Both the position numbers and the translations under genes were made by a program. Shown in pieces: positions 12,331-24,319 of a DNA stretch of 64,000 bases. The stretch lies in NCBI RefSeq assembly GCF_000165425.1, contig NW_001798993.1:189064-253063 (forward strand), in the 5' to 3' direction. Within the stretch, counting starts at the first letter, position 1; every line of letters begins with the position of its first letter. The DNA comes from Paramecium tetraurelia. Taxonomy: Eukaryota > Ciliophora > Oligohymenophorea > Peniculida > Parameciidae. The notes beneath the pieces were generated by a model, which had not been told where the DNA came from, made no database searches, and saw only the letters and a list, made by a program, of their open reading frames with translations.

Positions 12331-13830
12331 TCAAGTTTCAATTTTTAATTGGATAGCCTATTTGGAAATTCTCTGCCTGGGAAACTTGGGAATTAATTTG
12401 GGAAAGGTGCCTTGACTCTGAAATGACCTAGGCAATTTACTCAATGTATTCGATAAGATATTTGGAGGTATCTGAGGCAATTCAAAGGTTGGGATTGTTT
12501 TTGCTGGTTTCACTTCCACTTCAGTCTTCTTTCTCTTGAGGAATAAGGGGTGATCTCTTTGATCCCTATTACCTTCAGTTTAAGGAATGAGCAATTCCTC
12601 GAATTATTGTTCACTTAATATAGAGATGGAACCATTCAACTTTTATATAATTGAGGACGAGATTGAATGATTCATGGTGGTCAGATTTTTAGGTGCCCTC
12701 TAACTTACGAGACTGTCATTTATATTTTATAGATCATCATTTTGCTACTAAAATCTAGTTGTAAATTAGTGTGATTATTATTATTAAGAATTTGAAAGAC
12801 TCATTTTTTTATTGTGATAGTTATTATTATTTTAAGAAGTGCTGGTAATTTATTCATATTCTATTTTAGACATTTGTACATTTTGTCTTTGCAATGTTTA
12901 CTGGAGTTAGAGGGGGTCTTTGATATCCATCAAGGGAAAGGTTCTGTTTTTCTTCTTCTCTTGTTTACCATCATAGAATGTAACACCTTCCTTCATGATC
13001 ATCAATTCGATTTAGGAGACTGAGGTTTTAATGGCAAATTAATTGTTTTATCCAATATTTTGACTATTCTTACTAGTCAATTGTATGAGTTCTGATTGCA
13101 CCTTGTGATTCGGGATAAGATCTCTCACCTCCACTAAACTTCGTTTTTCACTGATATTTTAGAATGATTTTGGATATCTCTCAAAATCTGGAGGTTTCTA
13201 GACAACAACCTTGCCCTCATAATCAAAAGTGTATTTGGATTTGGAATCCACATTTAATCTTTTCAATTGCTTCACTTGTTCTTGGACTTCGAGTACTTTA
13301 ATTTTGTCATTCTATTCTTTTTATTATTGAATTGTAATTTATCTCAGTTTAGCCTACCTTATACTTTCAATGTTTGGGTCGAATTCTTATTCATCTTCAG
13401 AGTCACCCATTTTGATAAGCTAGGAATCAAAGCATTCGCTTGGTCTGGAAGTCCGAATGGTCATCAATTTGGACATTATTTTAGTATCCTTTCTCTGAAT
13501 CACAGGAGAGTGGGAGTTTTCTTTAGACACACCCTAAGTGACTTGACCTTGACACCTCCTCCAATGTTCTATGTTGACAGCAATTGGCTCAGGGTCTTCA
13601 ATAACATTTTCTTCAACATTGTCACTTCTCAAATTGTACTCCTCCATCAATACAATAACCTACTCTCTGAACCAATTGTATCCCAATTGAGGCAGAATGG
13701 AGTTCATATGCTTGTTGACAATTATTGCAGAACTTTGTTGCACTATCAATTTGAGGATACTTTTGGTTATCCATTAGGATTCGACAAGGGAGATGCAAAG
13801 TTCTCCATAGATCGAGTCTTAGTCGCCCAT
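12331..13830 (-). CDS. Conserved-looking protein of unknown function, weak C2orf81 resemblance
   Basis: 499 codons, no intron, one uninterrupted frame under TGA-only termination. I do not recognise a catalytic domain. The N-terminus (MGDQDSIYGELCISLVESQW, then LIVQQSSAIIVNKHMNSILP) is followed by NVIEDPEPIAVNIEHWRRC. An N-terminal helical block followed by an acidic 'ED.EP....W' segment resembles C2orf81 (DUF4639), a poorly known protein. This is only a pattern match and should be treated as weak. The middle is charged helix (residues about 180-240). The C-terminal third is low-complexity, with a QQQQ run encoded by TAA codons, and ends in a basic, proline-containing segment. Confidence 0.6.
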
Positions 13831-13880
13831 GAGCAGAATATTATTATATTGATATTAATATAAAATAAATAAATTAAGCA

Positions 13881-16800
13881 TCAATTGTTATTTTTCTAGT
13901 ATTTTTCTTCTAAGTATGCATACCTTCTAAGTTCCTTCTCCACCCAATAAGGACAGTCAGGAATTGAAACATCAAGAATATATTTAATAAGTAATAAGAC
14001 ATGTTCTATTGCAGCAAGGAAGAAAGCACTTACGAGGGCATCTTGATTCCCAATGATTCCCTTGAATTGCTCCTTATTCACAGTCCCAATCACTATGCAA
14101 TTCATGAAAGTGGCACAATAATTCATGATTTCAAATATCTACAACCAAATTCCAATTGAATCTGCAGCCTACGCTCGTTCTCTCTTCAGAATGTGTTGAT
14201 AATTGTAAATTGACCATCTCAAATTGATGTAACAATTGATCATGAAAAACAAGGGAGCTGCAGGAAAAGTCGGAGCAAACATGGTCGTGTATCCGAATTG
14301 AATTGCAATACTTGTATACTCATCATATAGCACCTTCTATGGCTGTTTAATTCTACCAATCTCCAGTTCCTAAAGAAATGACAACTGTATTTCTGAATTC
14401 ACTTGATCTGTACTGAATTTTTAATTGCAAATGTTGGGCACTTACTTCCTCTCTGCCAATTTCGTTGTGAATATTCTCTTGAATTCTGAAAACTTCTTAG
14501 AAAGAATCACCTTCTCCTACTTAAATAAGAAGTACGGCAAAAAGTTACTCTTCACATTGGATATCACTCCTCTCGTTATAATAATGCTAGCGACTGACAC
14601 ACTCAACTGAGAGGCATTATTCTCAAATATAGCCACGTAAACCACAGACACATAAGAGATCAGAAACTCAAAAAGGAACACCTTCAAAATGTAAGAGTAT
14701 TCCTGTTCAGATTCATACATATGATTTTCCCACGTCACCAATGATGTACACAGCCGTTTGTATAAATCACAAAACACTGTCATCGAAACTCCATTTAAAG
14801 AATTGATCACTATAGGCATAATTTTATCGTCTTTCCATTCTTGTAACCACAGATTAAATGCATAAAAACTTACCACTATGATTGCTATCCCTATCAAAAT
14901 GACAGGCCCTTCTGCAATCAACCGTCTCTTAAACGTAGTAAAGTAATCGTAAATCTAAATCTTGTTCGTCGCCTCATTTATGATATACTGACCTGTGTAC
15001 ATCACTCTTTAGGGTTGAGATTGTCTGAATTTGTGCATGTCCCAACAAAATTTCAACTCAGACTCTCGATTCTTCCATTTCTCCATAAATAACGTAGACC
15101 AGAGTGTCATGAGTAAGGCGTAGAAAGGAACAATTGAAGAACTAATATACGTTTACTCGTTATTCATACTTGACTTCTTCTGTTATTATTATGTAAATTC
15201 CCAAAGCCGCTCCAAAGAGAGATGGTATCATGAGCCAACCTATAATTTGTACATTTAAGGCTATGTACCATGCAACAACTGGGCCAAAATATGAGGCTAT
15301 GGCATGCAAGGGTCTCAAAGCTATTTATTAAGTTTCGTATCGAATCGAATCGCGAATGCAGTTATTTTGCTGTTCATCCCAAAATTGGGTTATCTTTTCG
15401 CACTTCTGAATGTCTTCCAAAGGATAATGCGAGATTATCAGTTTCTCTAATACGAATTTGTCAACATCAAATTCGTCATTGAGAGTGTTCAGTATCAGCA
15501 TTTGCACCTGAAGATCCTTTGGAAATTCAAAGAAACCCCTCTTATCATAGTGAAATTAACATATATGCTACAATTAAAGATGTAACTTACTTTGGTTTTG
15601 AAATTGTAACATGATATCTGATAGAGGTGTGCCAATTGATAAACAGAATCAGGGGGCAATTTTAATACGTAATAATGAAAGAGTGATTTAACCTTGTTTG
15701 TCTTGGTGTTGTCATTGTACAGTTCCAGCTTATCAAGATCTGGAGCGTGGAATATTAGAAATTCGAAGCTCCATCCTCTCTCTGCGAAAGTCTGTCTTAT
15801 GTTTTGCAATTGCAGATACACGATGTCCTTATCTACACTCAGAGTACCCTTGGTTTGAATCACATACTAATATCCCAACTCAGTTAAACTACTGATTGAT
15901 TATTTGACTTGAATATTGTCTTTATAAAACTTCATAAAGTTTTGGTTGAAAGTCAATTCAAATGGTTTGAGACATCTACTATTGACTGTGTCAACTGATA
16001 CCCCATGCAAGATCAAGGTCTTCATGCACCCATACTTTTCCTATTCGATAGCCAAATGTAATGCGTTTGATGGATTTTGATCTGTCAGTATGTTTATGCA
16101 TTCTTTCTATAAAGTATAATCGCATATTAGATACCTTATCAAAGATTTAATCTTTGAGTTATTTTTTGTTTTTGTGATTGCCTTCGCCAGAATAATCATA
16201 ATATTCATAATCGTTTTCTAAGATGATTTTTAAGATCTTCAGTTTTCCCTTGAAGGCTGCAACATGAAGACAATTGAAGCCCTAATATACATTCAGGAAA
16301 GGGTTGCACTTCCTTTTTAAGAAGTAAATGAAAAATTCAGTGTTGCCCTGACTGGCAGACCAATACTGCAATCGACATTCATATATCTCATTTTTGGTTA
16401 GATTGGCTTTACTATGATAGATAGTAAACTTTTCCGATTCTTTAAGGGTTTGCCTCTCCAGATCGTGGACATTGAATTTATTGCTTTTCTGATGTTACCT
16501 TGGATGGATGTGTTTTTAAGGAGAAGATTCCTGATTTAGTAATAAAGGAGGAGGTTAGGTTATAATGATATTACATTAATCAGCTTAGAATTAATTTTCC
16601 TGATTGGTTTCAGTGTTTTTTTGATTTAGATTGGAAATCTTGATTTCTGGTATTTTCTCTTCTTCTGGTTCTTTCATCTCAATTCGAGAATCGTCGAAGA
16701 GAGGAATGTCAGCAATTTCATCGATATTCTTGGATTATATCTTTTGACAGCAACTCCTTTGTTGGAACTTAATCAGTATTTATTGACTGGGAGTCTGTTT

Positions 16801-17658
16801 TTGATTTGTTTTGGGCATATTATTTTTGGAGAGGAAGGAGTTCGAGGTTTGACTTCGATGATAATTGGAAATATTGGAATATGGTATTCCATTTTTGGAA
16901 GGTTCAGATTCTGGTGTTGATTCGTCCTCCTTGATTTAAGTTTAAATGAAGGGTTGTTAGCTAGTTATGATGGTAGCTTATCTGTGCTTCTTCCTCTTGG
17001 GTTTTCTATTCAATGTTTGTTTGGTAGTTGCCTGAGCATAATTGATTATTGTATTCTCAAATATTTCGCGAACTGCTTTTCTATTGGGTAATATCGAAAT
17101 TTATACTTGTATTAATCTGGTCTATTCTCCAAAAACAAGTAATCGATGGGATAATTACCTTGTTGGTCAGTTTCTAATTGAAGCTAAAAATTTTTTGAGA
17201 TCAGAAAATCTACTAATTCTTTGTTCCCATAATAAAATGCCCAATGTAAAGGATTTGGCTTAGACGTATTAGATTGGGGAATTTGAGCACCGTGATCAAG
17301 CAATAATTGTATTGTCTTTTCTTGTTTCTCCGGATTGTATTCCCCAGAATACCTTTAGAATAAATTGTGATATTGAGTACCCTTTGATGCTTGCTAATTC
17401 TAGGGGAGTGTAGGAGTGCATATCTCCTTTGTTTAAGTCGATCATCTACTTGTATTACTTACACCACCACTTTAACAATTTATATTATCCCAAATAAGCA
17501 GCCCAATGCACCACATTTCTGTTTTAATCATCAACCATAGAAAAAAATGCCTGCAGTTTCTATTGTGAAAACATTAACTATTCTTCGAAATGCTTTTTCA
17601 AAGTAGCCTTATTTCCATCCTTTACCCATTCTAATAATTAAGTTTGAGTAATTTGCAT
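13881..17658 (-). CDS. Ankyrin repeat-anoctamin (TMEM16) fusion protein
   Basis: 1204 codons; six introns at 17328-17352, 17081-17106, 16107-16134, 15568-15590, 15142-15169 and 14413-14445. Residues 1-530 carry ankyrin-type repeats (NVVHWAAYLGQYKLLKWW, PNPLHWAFYYGNKELVDFL, GFNCLHVAAFKGKLKILK, NALHLAIEQEKYGCMKTLIL), split by a polar insert. Residues about 570-1204 are an anoctamin. SYFGPVVAWYIALN opens the membrane part. GEMEE-region loops, VTWENHMYESEQEYSYIL, AIQFGYTTMFAPTFPAAPLF, ADSIGIWLQIFEIMNY and ALVSAFFLAAIEHVLLLIKY with IPDCPYWV match the conserved TM3-TM10 region. Anoctamins are calcium-activated channels or lipid scramblases. The ankyrin part could tether it to cortex or cilium. All junctions are in frame, so this is one gene. 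Confidence 0.85.
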
Positions 17659-17900
17659 ATATTTTAAATAATGGAATAAATATTATATAAATAACTCTAT
17701 TCATTCATCCTTTGTAACTGAACACATTCCAGATTCCATCACTCAAAGTTGTTCAACACATGCGAGTTTACAGAATTTTGGAATTCCGATAATGATTTAA
17801 TATATTAAGAATACGACACTTTTGCTAAAAGATTAAAATAGGATCGTTTTAATACATATTAAAAATCCTTGATTTGTAAATATTATAATAAAAATAACAA
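17659..17900. promoter_or_regulatory. Divergent intergenic promoter region
   Basis: 242 bases lie between the ankyrin-anoctamin start (minus) and the next gene start (plus). It must hold both promoters. It is very AT-rich with no recognisable motif; the assignment rests on position only. Confidence 0.4.
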
Positions 17901-18686
17901 ATGCTCACAAAGTTGGTTAGTTTGGGTAAGATCAACTCAATGTGCTTCAGATCAGTCTATCAATACAATGTCTTTGGTGCTCCTTTTGAAGGATTGGATC
18001 CAGCCAAACACATCTACATGAATAAAGGACTCTAAAATCGTAATATTTTGAATTAAGCCTTCTAGAATACGACGATCTCTTCAGATTGGGAGATTACCCA
18101 TATGTGAATGATTACCCTATAATGATCGATTCCCAATAGTATGTCCCACAAATTGCTTAATTGGTGGAATCTCACGTCAAATAGTAATTCGTAAGACTTG
18201 TTATCTATTACAGCAAAATGCAACATTTACTGCTGGCGAGTACAATAATGGCGATGTCTGGGCTGCAACTTGGAATGAGCTTGGAGTCAACAATTTCAAA
18301 GTCTTGGTTCCAAATCTCTTATTGAGACTCTCTGAAAGTAATCCCAATTCATTGATGTCATTCTAGCCATCGTTGTCAAAGAATCAAAATGGACATGGAC
18401 CAAAGAATAGAGATACAGATTGCATGTGACTCAAACCGTACTTGGACCATAAGATTATACTCAAATGCCTACTTACTATTTCATTAACGATTACAACACT
18501 GTTCTTTGGATGTTAGCAAGATAGTCCAATCAATGGACATCCCCAGCAATCAGAGGAGTCCAAACTCCATTGGAGAAATAATTGCTCCAAGACTTATAAC
18601 CAAAACCCAAGATTCAATCACTATTCAGAGACAGACCTGAAAATAATACATTCTTAAATAGGTTGTTAAAAGCAGTTCATCAATGA
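17901..18686 (+). CDS. Unknown protein, probable mitochondrial targeting
   Basis: 235 codons; introns at 18040-18065, 18191-18213 and 18338-18366. The N-terminus (MLTKLVSLGKINSMCFRS) lacks acidic residues, is rich in K/R/S/L and can form an amphipathic helix, as mitochondrial presequences do. The rest is soluble-looking, with regions such as FRLGDYPYVNDYPIMIDS, GDVWAATWNELGVNNF and MPTYYFINDYNTVLWMLAR. I recognise no family. It could be a lineage-specific subunit of a mitochondrial complex, of which ciliates have many, but that is inference. The three splice junctions each restore a single frame with good composition. Confidence 0.7.
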
Positions 18687-18902
18687 ATATCAATAAAATA
18701 CAGCATATTACATTATTATTTTTCATTATTTTTGTACCACTCTTAATTAATATCTTCTCATTTTAAATTACTTTAAAAATAACAATGCATTATATTAAAT
18801 ACTCATTCCCATGACTTTAATCCATCTCATTAAACAAAAGATTTCTCTAAGATTTTTCATTTCTTATAATTCATTTTATATTAAATTATTATTCTTCTAT
18901 TC

Positions 18903-20633
18903 ATGCTAGGAAATAAAAATAATTTAACATACGAAGGTAATTATCTTATTCAATAATAAAAGAGAGATATAATAGCGATTAAAAAATACAACAAAATATT
19001 GTTATCCTTTATTTGATATCCGTCTTTACTTATTCACTAGCAATTGTATTGCTTTCCTATTCGCAATATATCAATTTTAATTCCAACCTCCCCTCAGACT
19101 TTGGATTACTAATTTACAATTGGGAACAATATCCTATCAAGTCGATAAGGATTGCAGAAGAAACCGATCTAAACAAAGTTACTGCTACATTTGAAAATCA
19201 AAAAATTCAAACATATAGAATTGACAACGAAAATTTTGCATTGACTATTGAAAAGTTAGATACCTTCACCTTTGTTAACAACTATACACTTGATTCAGAT
19301 TGTGAATAGGAATATCAATTATGCGGAGGTGTTGAACTGAATTCCAAATATTGCATAAACATAAATTAAATTACCTCTGCTTTCGAATGCCCTTTTAATG
19401 ATATCCTAATTCAATAGAACTTCACTAATGGCTATCTCAAAAACTAGAGTGTTAGTCTATAAAACTTTACGAATTATTTCTATGAAACAAAATTGCAATT
19501 GCGCTAAGGATCTGTAAATAAAACCATTATGGTGTTGTCCTCCGTTTAATCGAGGCAACCTATAACCAATTTCAGATTTGGATTTAATGGAAAAGTTTGC
19601 AAAGATTCAGCTGAATTTCAAGTATGCTCAGAAGACTTATTGAACTACAAGGAAATTTCAAAAATGAAGGCTTCAGAAGTACTCGATCTCAATGCAATCA
19701 CCAATGCTAATAACATTACAATCAATGATACTATTGGATTGTACGCTGAAAGATATATTGAATTTAATATGGACTGCAGATACACTCTCATTGAAAGAGT
19801 CTTGGAAAGCCCTGGTTACTATAAGGATTTGGGCTACATATTGTACATTCAAACACTTTTTACTTTGGTATATTGCATATTTATCGGAATAATCCTAAAC
19901 TTATTACACTTTTTCATGCTCTCTGATTTCACCTTTATTCTGGTTCTGCCCATAATGAACCAGCAGCAAAGCAAAATCATTAGAAGAATAGTATATGCTA
20001 TTAGAATTATTTCCTTCTTATCTTATGGCACTATCATTTGTCTGTTGTACTTCTATGAGGCTCAATTTCATGATACCATTAATAGAATTGTGAAAAGTCG
20101 TTGCTTAGAGGAGGATTTCTTATATATAATGAGTGACACATTAGATGAGATTGATAAATTTAGATCAAATTAGATTGCAATCTTTTGGATATTTATAGTC
20201 AGCTTGATTTTAGAAGTGTTCGCCTGTTTTGTCATAGTCTATAGAGGAGCTAATGTTAAGAAAAAGAACTTACTATAAAAATGTATATTCATTTATTATT
20301 CTATTATTAGAATATGAACATGAATTAGAGATTAAGCATGATGATTAACAATATTTCTTTAAGACTGAGTAGAAATAACAATAGAATAGAGTTTTACCTA
20401 GACAATCCTTTACTCCAAATGATAAGTAAGCAATCAGATAATCAATGATATCTGAGAATTCCTCATCAAGAAGGAACAAAAATAATAACATGTTAGCTGA
20501 CATTAATGAATAGGATGAGTTTTAGAATCCAAGAGAGTCAATCAAACCTGTATTTTAACATAACTATTCTCCTCACAATACCATGCAGTCTCCAAACAAC
20601 TATTAAGGATAAAAAATTTAGTTTAACTCATGA
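18903..20633 (+). CDS. Multi-pass membrane protein of unknown function
   Basis: 558 codons; introns at 18937-18962 and 20283-20310. A short cytosolic start is followed by a first membrane helix (IVILYLISVFTYSLAIVLLS, about residues 29-50). A loop of about 260 residues with scattered cysteines and N-x-S/T sites (for example NFTN, NITI) is probably extracytoplasmic. Three more hydrophobic segments are GYILYIQTLFTLVYCIFIGI, VYAIRIISFLSYGTIICLLY and AIFWIFIVSLILEVFACFVI. The last about 100 residues are a polar, Q/N/S-rich cytosolic tail. The first ATG (18903) is supported because splicing the 26-base intron joins it to the open frame ahead of the first helix. No family is recognised. Confidence 0.7.
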
Positions 20634-21278
20634 AATTTAAATTTATCAGTCAATCTTAACTTTTATTTTAGTAATATATAATTGACACTTGAATTCAAAA
20701 GTAATTGGTCTAATCTCAAATATTTTCTCATCATTATTCATCTAGAATGGTTTTATATTTGTGTTTATTAATTTTGATCTTCTTTATTTAATATGTTATA
20801 TCCAGAAAGATTTGACAAAAGATTTAATCATAGTTGATTGCTATTGTTAGAAAATGGGTAATGATAATTAAATTATTTATATGTAGATTGCAGAAACCTC
20901 AATATAATTAAAGTAATATAACACCTACACCTTAAAAGAAAATTGTATTTATTTTTTAATGTTTATGTTGTTACATACTATTTTACCAGTTCATGAAAAA
21001 TAGCTAATTTGTGAAAAATCTTTTATTTAAAGTTCCAATAATCTCAAGCTGAGGATATACTTAACGTAAGTACATTTAAAAAAGTTAACAAATCATTATT
21101 TAGTATTGATATGTAATTAATACATAAATAATATTATCAAAATTAATAAATACTTCATAATAAGTCTTGAGAATCAGTAGAAATATTAAACATACATTTA
21201 TTCTTTTAAGATTACAAATACATAATAATATATAAAAGCAAATATAATATAATTTAAGCTCATATCTTTCTTGATCAT
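20634..21278. other. Intergenic, AT-rich
   Basis: 645 bases between convergent genes. Frames are open only because TGA is rare; composition is dominated by K, N, I, Y and L. One hydrophobic 20-codon stretch begins at an ATG near 20746 but has no continuation I can support. I see no RNA gene. Confidence 0.5.
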
Positions 21279-21548
21279 TCAAATTTCAGTTTAAACCTCA
21301 GATTCATCAATATTCTGTGAAGAATTAGAGATAATAATAGCTTTTCTTCGGATGTTTCTTCTAACATATATTACCTCAGTAATGATCTGATGTGAATGGT
21401 TTGGTGAATTAGGTGCTGCAGTTGCTATGCTTTTGCCATCAGCGTTATCAAAGCTGTTTTCATTTTCAAAATTTAATTGGTACTGCAAGCGATTGATGCG
21501 AATTATTTAAGGACAAGCATTCGATGTTCTAACTGAAGAGTTTCCCAT
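21279..21548 (-). CDS. Small protein with N-myristoylation-type start
   Basis: 89 codons, no intron. It begins MGNSSVRTSNAC: glycine 2 and serine 6 fit the N-myristoyltransferase consensus. No membrane helix is present. The body contains a short basic stretch (VRRNIRRKAIII), which could reinforce binding to acidic membranes, and ends in acidic and polar residues (NIDESEVQTEI). The next minus-strand gene upstream is another small protein starting MGC, so the two may be related in use. The sequence resembles no family I know. The gene is small, but its amino-acid composition is much better than that of the flanking AT-rich DNA. Confidence 0.6.
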
Positions 21549-21776
21549 TAATTAAATAATAATTTTTTAGAAATTTTTTCTGAATATAATGCAGAAATTT
21601 AAATACAAATTTTAAGTTTCAAATTTATACATTTAATATAAAATTAATGAATTTGAAAGAATTTATCGTATATAAATAAGTTAATTATGATTGAAATTAA
21701 TATACAAGGAATCAAATAAATAAGTTTTATTTTACACATAAAATATAGAAAGATCAAGGCACCAAGTCAAGTTTTG

Positions 21777-22079
21777 TCATCTTTTGATTAGTCTAATCAA
21801 TGTTTGTTAAAATTTGTATCGTTCATCACATTTCAACAGAGTGGTTTACTTTGAGTTTTTGTTATTGTTAAAAATAACTTCTTGGATCTTAATCTACTAT
21901 TACTAAGTCAAAGATTTAGAGTTTTATTAAGGAGAAGGAGGCTTAGAGCAGGTTGGAGGTGAATATGGAATCTATTGTTTAGAGTGATCATAATTTGATA
22001 ACAGTTTTGATAGAGACTTTTCTTTTGCACCAACCAACTGAGACTGATTTGGTTTCTGTTTCTGGATAGAGCACCCCAT
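21777..22079 (-). CDS. Small protein with dual-acylation-type start (MGC)
   Basis: 100 codons, no intron. The start MGCSIQKQKPNQ has Gly2 for myristate and Cys3 for palmitate, the SH4-like signal that anchors proteins to the plasma or ciliary membrane. The remainder is hydrophilic: a serine/proline segment (HSKQQIPYSPPTC), a run of glutamines encoded by TAA/TAG, and a basic C-terminus (LIRLIKR). No family recognised. It lies 228 bases upstream of the MGNSS gene on the same strand. Confidence 0.6.
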
Positions 22080-22649
22080 TCTCTTCTTTAAATAATTTAA
22101 TTTCGACAAATATTTGGATTTATAAATCAAATTTATTCATAAATTCATACTTTAATTCTAACATCGATATGGTTCAAAAAGTATACGATGATAATTTACT
22201 TGATCTTTGAATATAATAACAGAAAAATTAATTAAGATGTCAAGTAATAGGGCTTAAATTTTACATTCCTGAATAAAACTCTTAATAAAATTTACATTTC
22301 TTAGTGTTGTAATTTAGATGTTTAACCTTTATTTATTCCAGTTGAATAAGATTAAATATTGAACTCTCGATTTTAAATATTACTTTCATTTATATAATTC
22401 TCACAATGCCAATCAATAATTCGGCATGTAAACGTTTGAATTTAATATAATTTTTTATACAATTAAAACTCAATACTGGTTGAAAATGATAGTAACTTTT
22501 ATTTAAGTTTTGCTTTGAGTTATAATATTATGAATATACTATTCAATTTCCTTTGGATTGTGATAATTCAATAAATACATTATTTCCTTTTTTTTTTCAT
22601 TCTTTAATTTTTTTATATAATAAACACGAAACTGTTATTTTTTTATTTG

Positions 22650-23442
22650 TTTTAATTTTACTCCTAGTTATATGAATTATTTCTTAGCCTTCCCCCTTTT
22701 TGAGAGATCACTATTTTTTTGAATCTCCACAAAAGCATTTTAGCATTATTGAATTTGTTTTAACTTTTTAATTTTTTGGCTGCTCTCATAAATGTTACTC
22801 CCCTTCCTTTATGTCAATCATTTATATCTATAGCTTTAGAGATTAAAATATAATCCGCACAAATCCAAAATATTCCAATATGTCTTTAAGGGTCTTTATT
22901 TTCTCAATCTAATTAATTGATCCAAAGGCTCCTCAAATATTTTCTGAATTCCTTTCTTCTTTGACATAGCAAATAACAAAAAAAACTCTTTTTAAATGAT
23001 CTTACTAAAGATTGATTAAGTATTGCTTCTATTAAGCTTCTACTTCTTATATTTTACCGATCAACACCGTAGCTCTACTATTAGTTTAAAGTTTTCTTTT
23101 ATAGTTGTTTTATTAACAAAATAGATCTCAACCACACTGTTTCAATCTAATTATTTCTAATTCATATATCGCCATATTAATTGAATAATTTTCTACTATG
23201 ATGTTCCTAGCCTTGATAATCTAATTTCCTACTAATAATGTTTGCTCTATTTTAGAGGCCTCCAACTACTCTTTATTTTCTTTATTTTATTTTCCAGCCT
23301 TTAGTCATTTCCATCCTATATAACAAACCCTTAATTTTTAACACGAATCAACTTACATTTCGACCATCTCTATTTGCATCGAAAATAGATTGTTGGTTTA
23401 AATCTTTGTTTATTTTAAAGAAGGTAAAATAGAAGAAGGCAT
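22650..23442 (-). pseudogene. Probable decayed ankyrin-repeat gene
   Basis: Minus-strand fragments have good coding composition but do not join into one frame. The most telling piece reads CADYILISKAIDIND, then an in-frame TGA (22814-22816), then HKGRGVTFMRAAKKLK and NNAKMLLWRF, which is ankyrin-repeat spacing interrupted by a stop. Upstream pieces include IFDANRDGRN and KIEQTLLVGNQIIKARNIIV in other frames. I found no set of short introns that removes all TGA codons. A real gene with introns I missed is possible. It is not a close copy of the ankyrin part of the anoctamin fusion. Confidence 0.35.
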
Positions 23443-23619
23443 CTGTAATTATGGCAATAACTTATATTCATAGTATAACAATGTTAACTATTAAAGGAGA
23501 TACCAAATTCACTCTTTTGTTTATAGATCTTACCTGAAACTCTCGAGTATTTATGTTATATTATAGATTAAATTAAATTTACATTTAAAGCAAATTAAGT
23601 GTATATAAATAATAAAAGT

Positions 23620-23934
23620 TCAAGGATCATAGTTGTTATAATCTTCTTATAAATCTGTGTGTTTGACAAGTGAGGATTTGAACTTTGATAACATTGTGAG
23701 TATTAAATTAAGTTTACTCTGAATATATTAGTAATCTTTTTAAGAGTGTAGAACTAGAATAAATACAGTATTTTTTATTCCTTAACCATCTGGAGTTGTC
23801 ATTTCTACTTTTAAACACTGATTTTTTTTGGCTTATTTTATAAATCTCAAATCTTTCAAAGCTGTGTACATGTCTATCATAATCTAATTTAATTTAGATC
23901 TTGATATTTTTGGAAAGTCCTTAAAATTCTTCAT
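23620..23934 (-). CDS. Small unknown protein
   Basis: 104 codons, no intron, start MKNFKDFPKISRSKLNQ. The middle (VEMTTPDGQGIKNTVFILVL, then HSQKDYQYIQSKLNLIL) has alternating hydrophobics followed by a helix, and the end is acidic and polar (EDYNNYDP). The composition is clearly better than the surrounding AT-rich DNA. No family recognised. Another ATG upstream is out of frame. Confidence 0.5.
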
Positions 23935-24319
23935 TGCAACGACATGATAATTATAGTATCATAGAATTATACATAAAAACGTTAGGGTTTGATTCCATAG
24001 TTAGTATACTAATGACCTAAAAGACTTTCTAATTAAGTTTACACAAATAATTTAAGTCATTTGGACCAAAATTTCTTATATACTATTTTAACTGCATATC
24101 AATGTATTCTGGGGATATTATATTTGAATAGCCTAATTTACTTATTATTAATATATAGTTTATTATCTAATCTTCAATATTAATTTATCATAATGCTTGT
24201 TGTATTCTATAATTTATCTACACATATCCAAGTATTAATAGGAAAAGTCAGAGAAGCCAATTAAGAACTATAATTAATATATTATAGTTTTTTCTAAATC
24301 CTGGCAGTCATTAATATAA
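23935..24319. other. Intergenic, AT-rich, between divergent genes
   Basis: 385 bases with no supportable reading frame. It contains the 5' flank of both the small minus-strand gene and the VSR-like gene. Confidence 0.5.

Noticed and set aside
12331-12804. Separate 157-codon gene starting at 12804
   Set aside because: The frame continues upstream without a TGA to 13830, so it is the C-terminal part of the larger protein.
13267-13863. Plus-strand open frame of 198 codons opposite the unknown gene at 12331-13830
   Set aside because: It is the antisense shadow of an intact 499-codon minus-strand frame, with composition (F, L, H, S) expected from reading glutamine/glutamate-rich sequence backwards.
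14425-15482. Plus-strand open frames around 14425-14610 and 15270-15482
   Set aside because: They lie antisense to conserved anoctamin segments.
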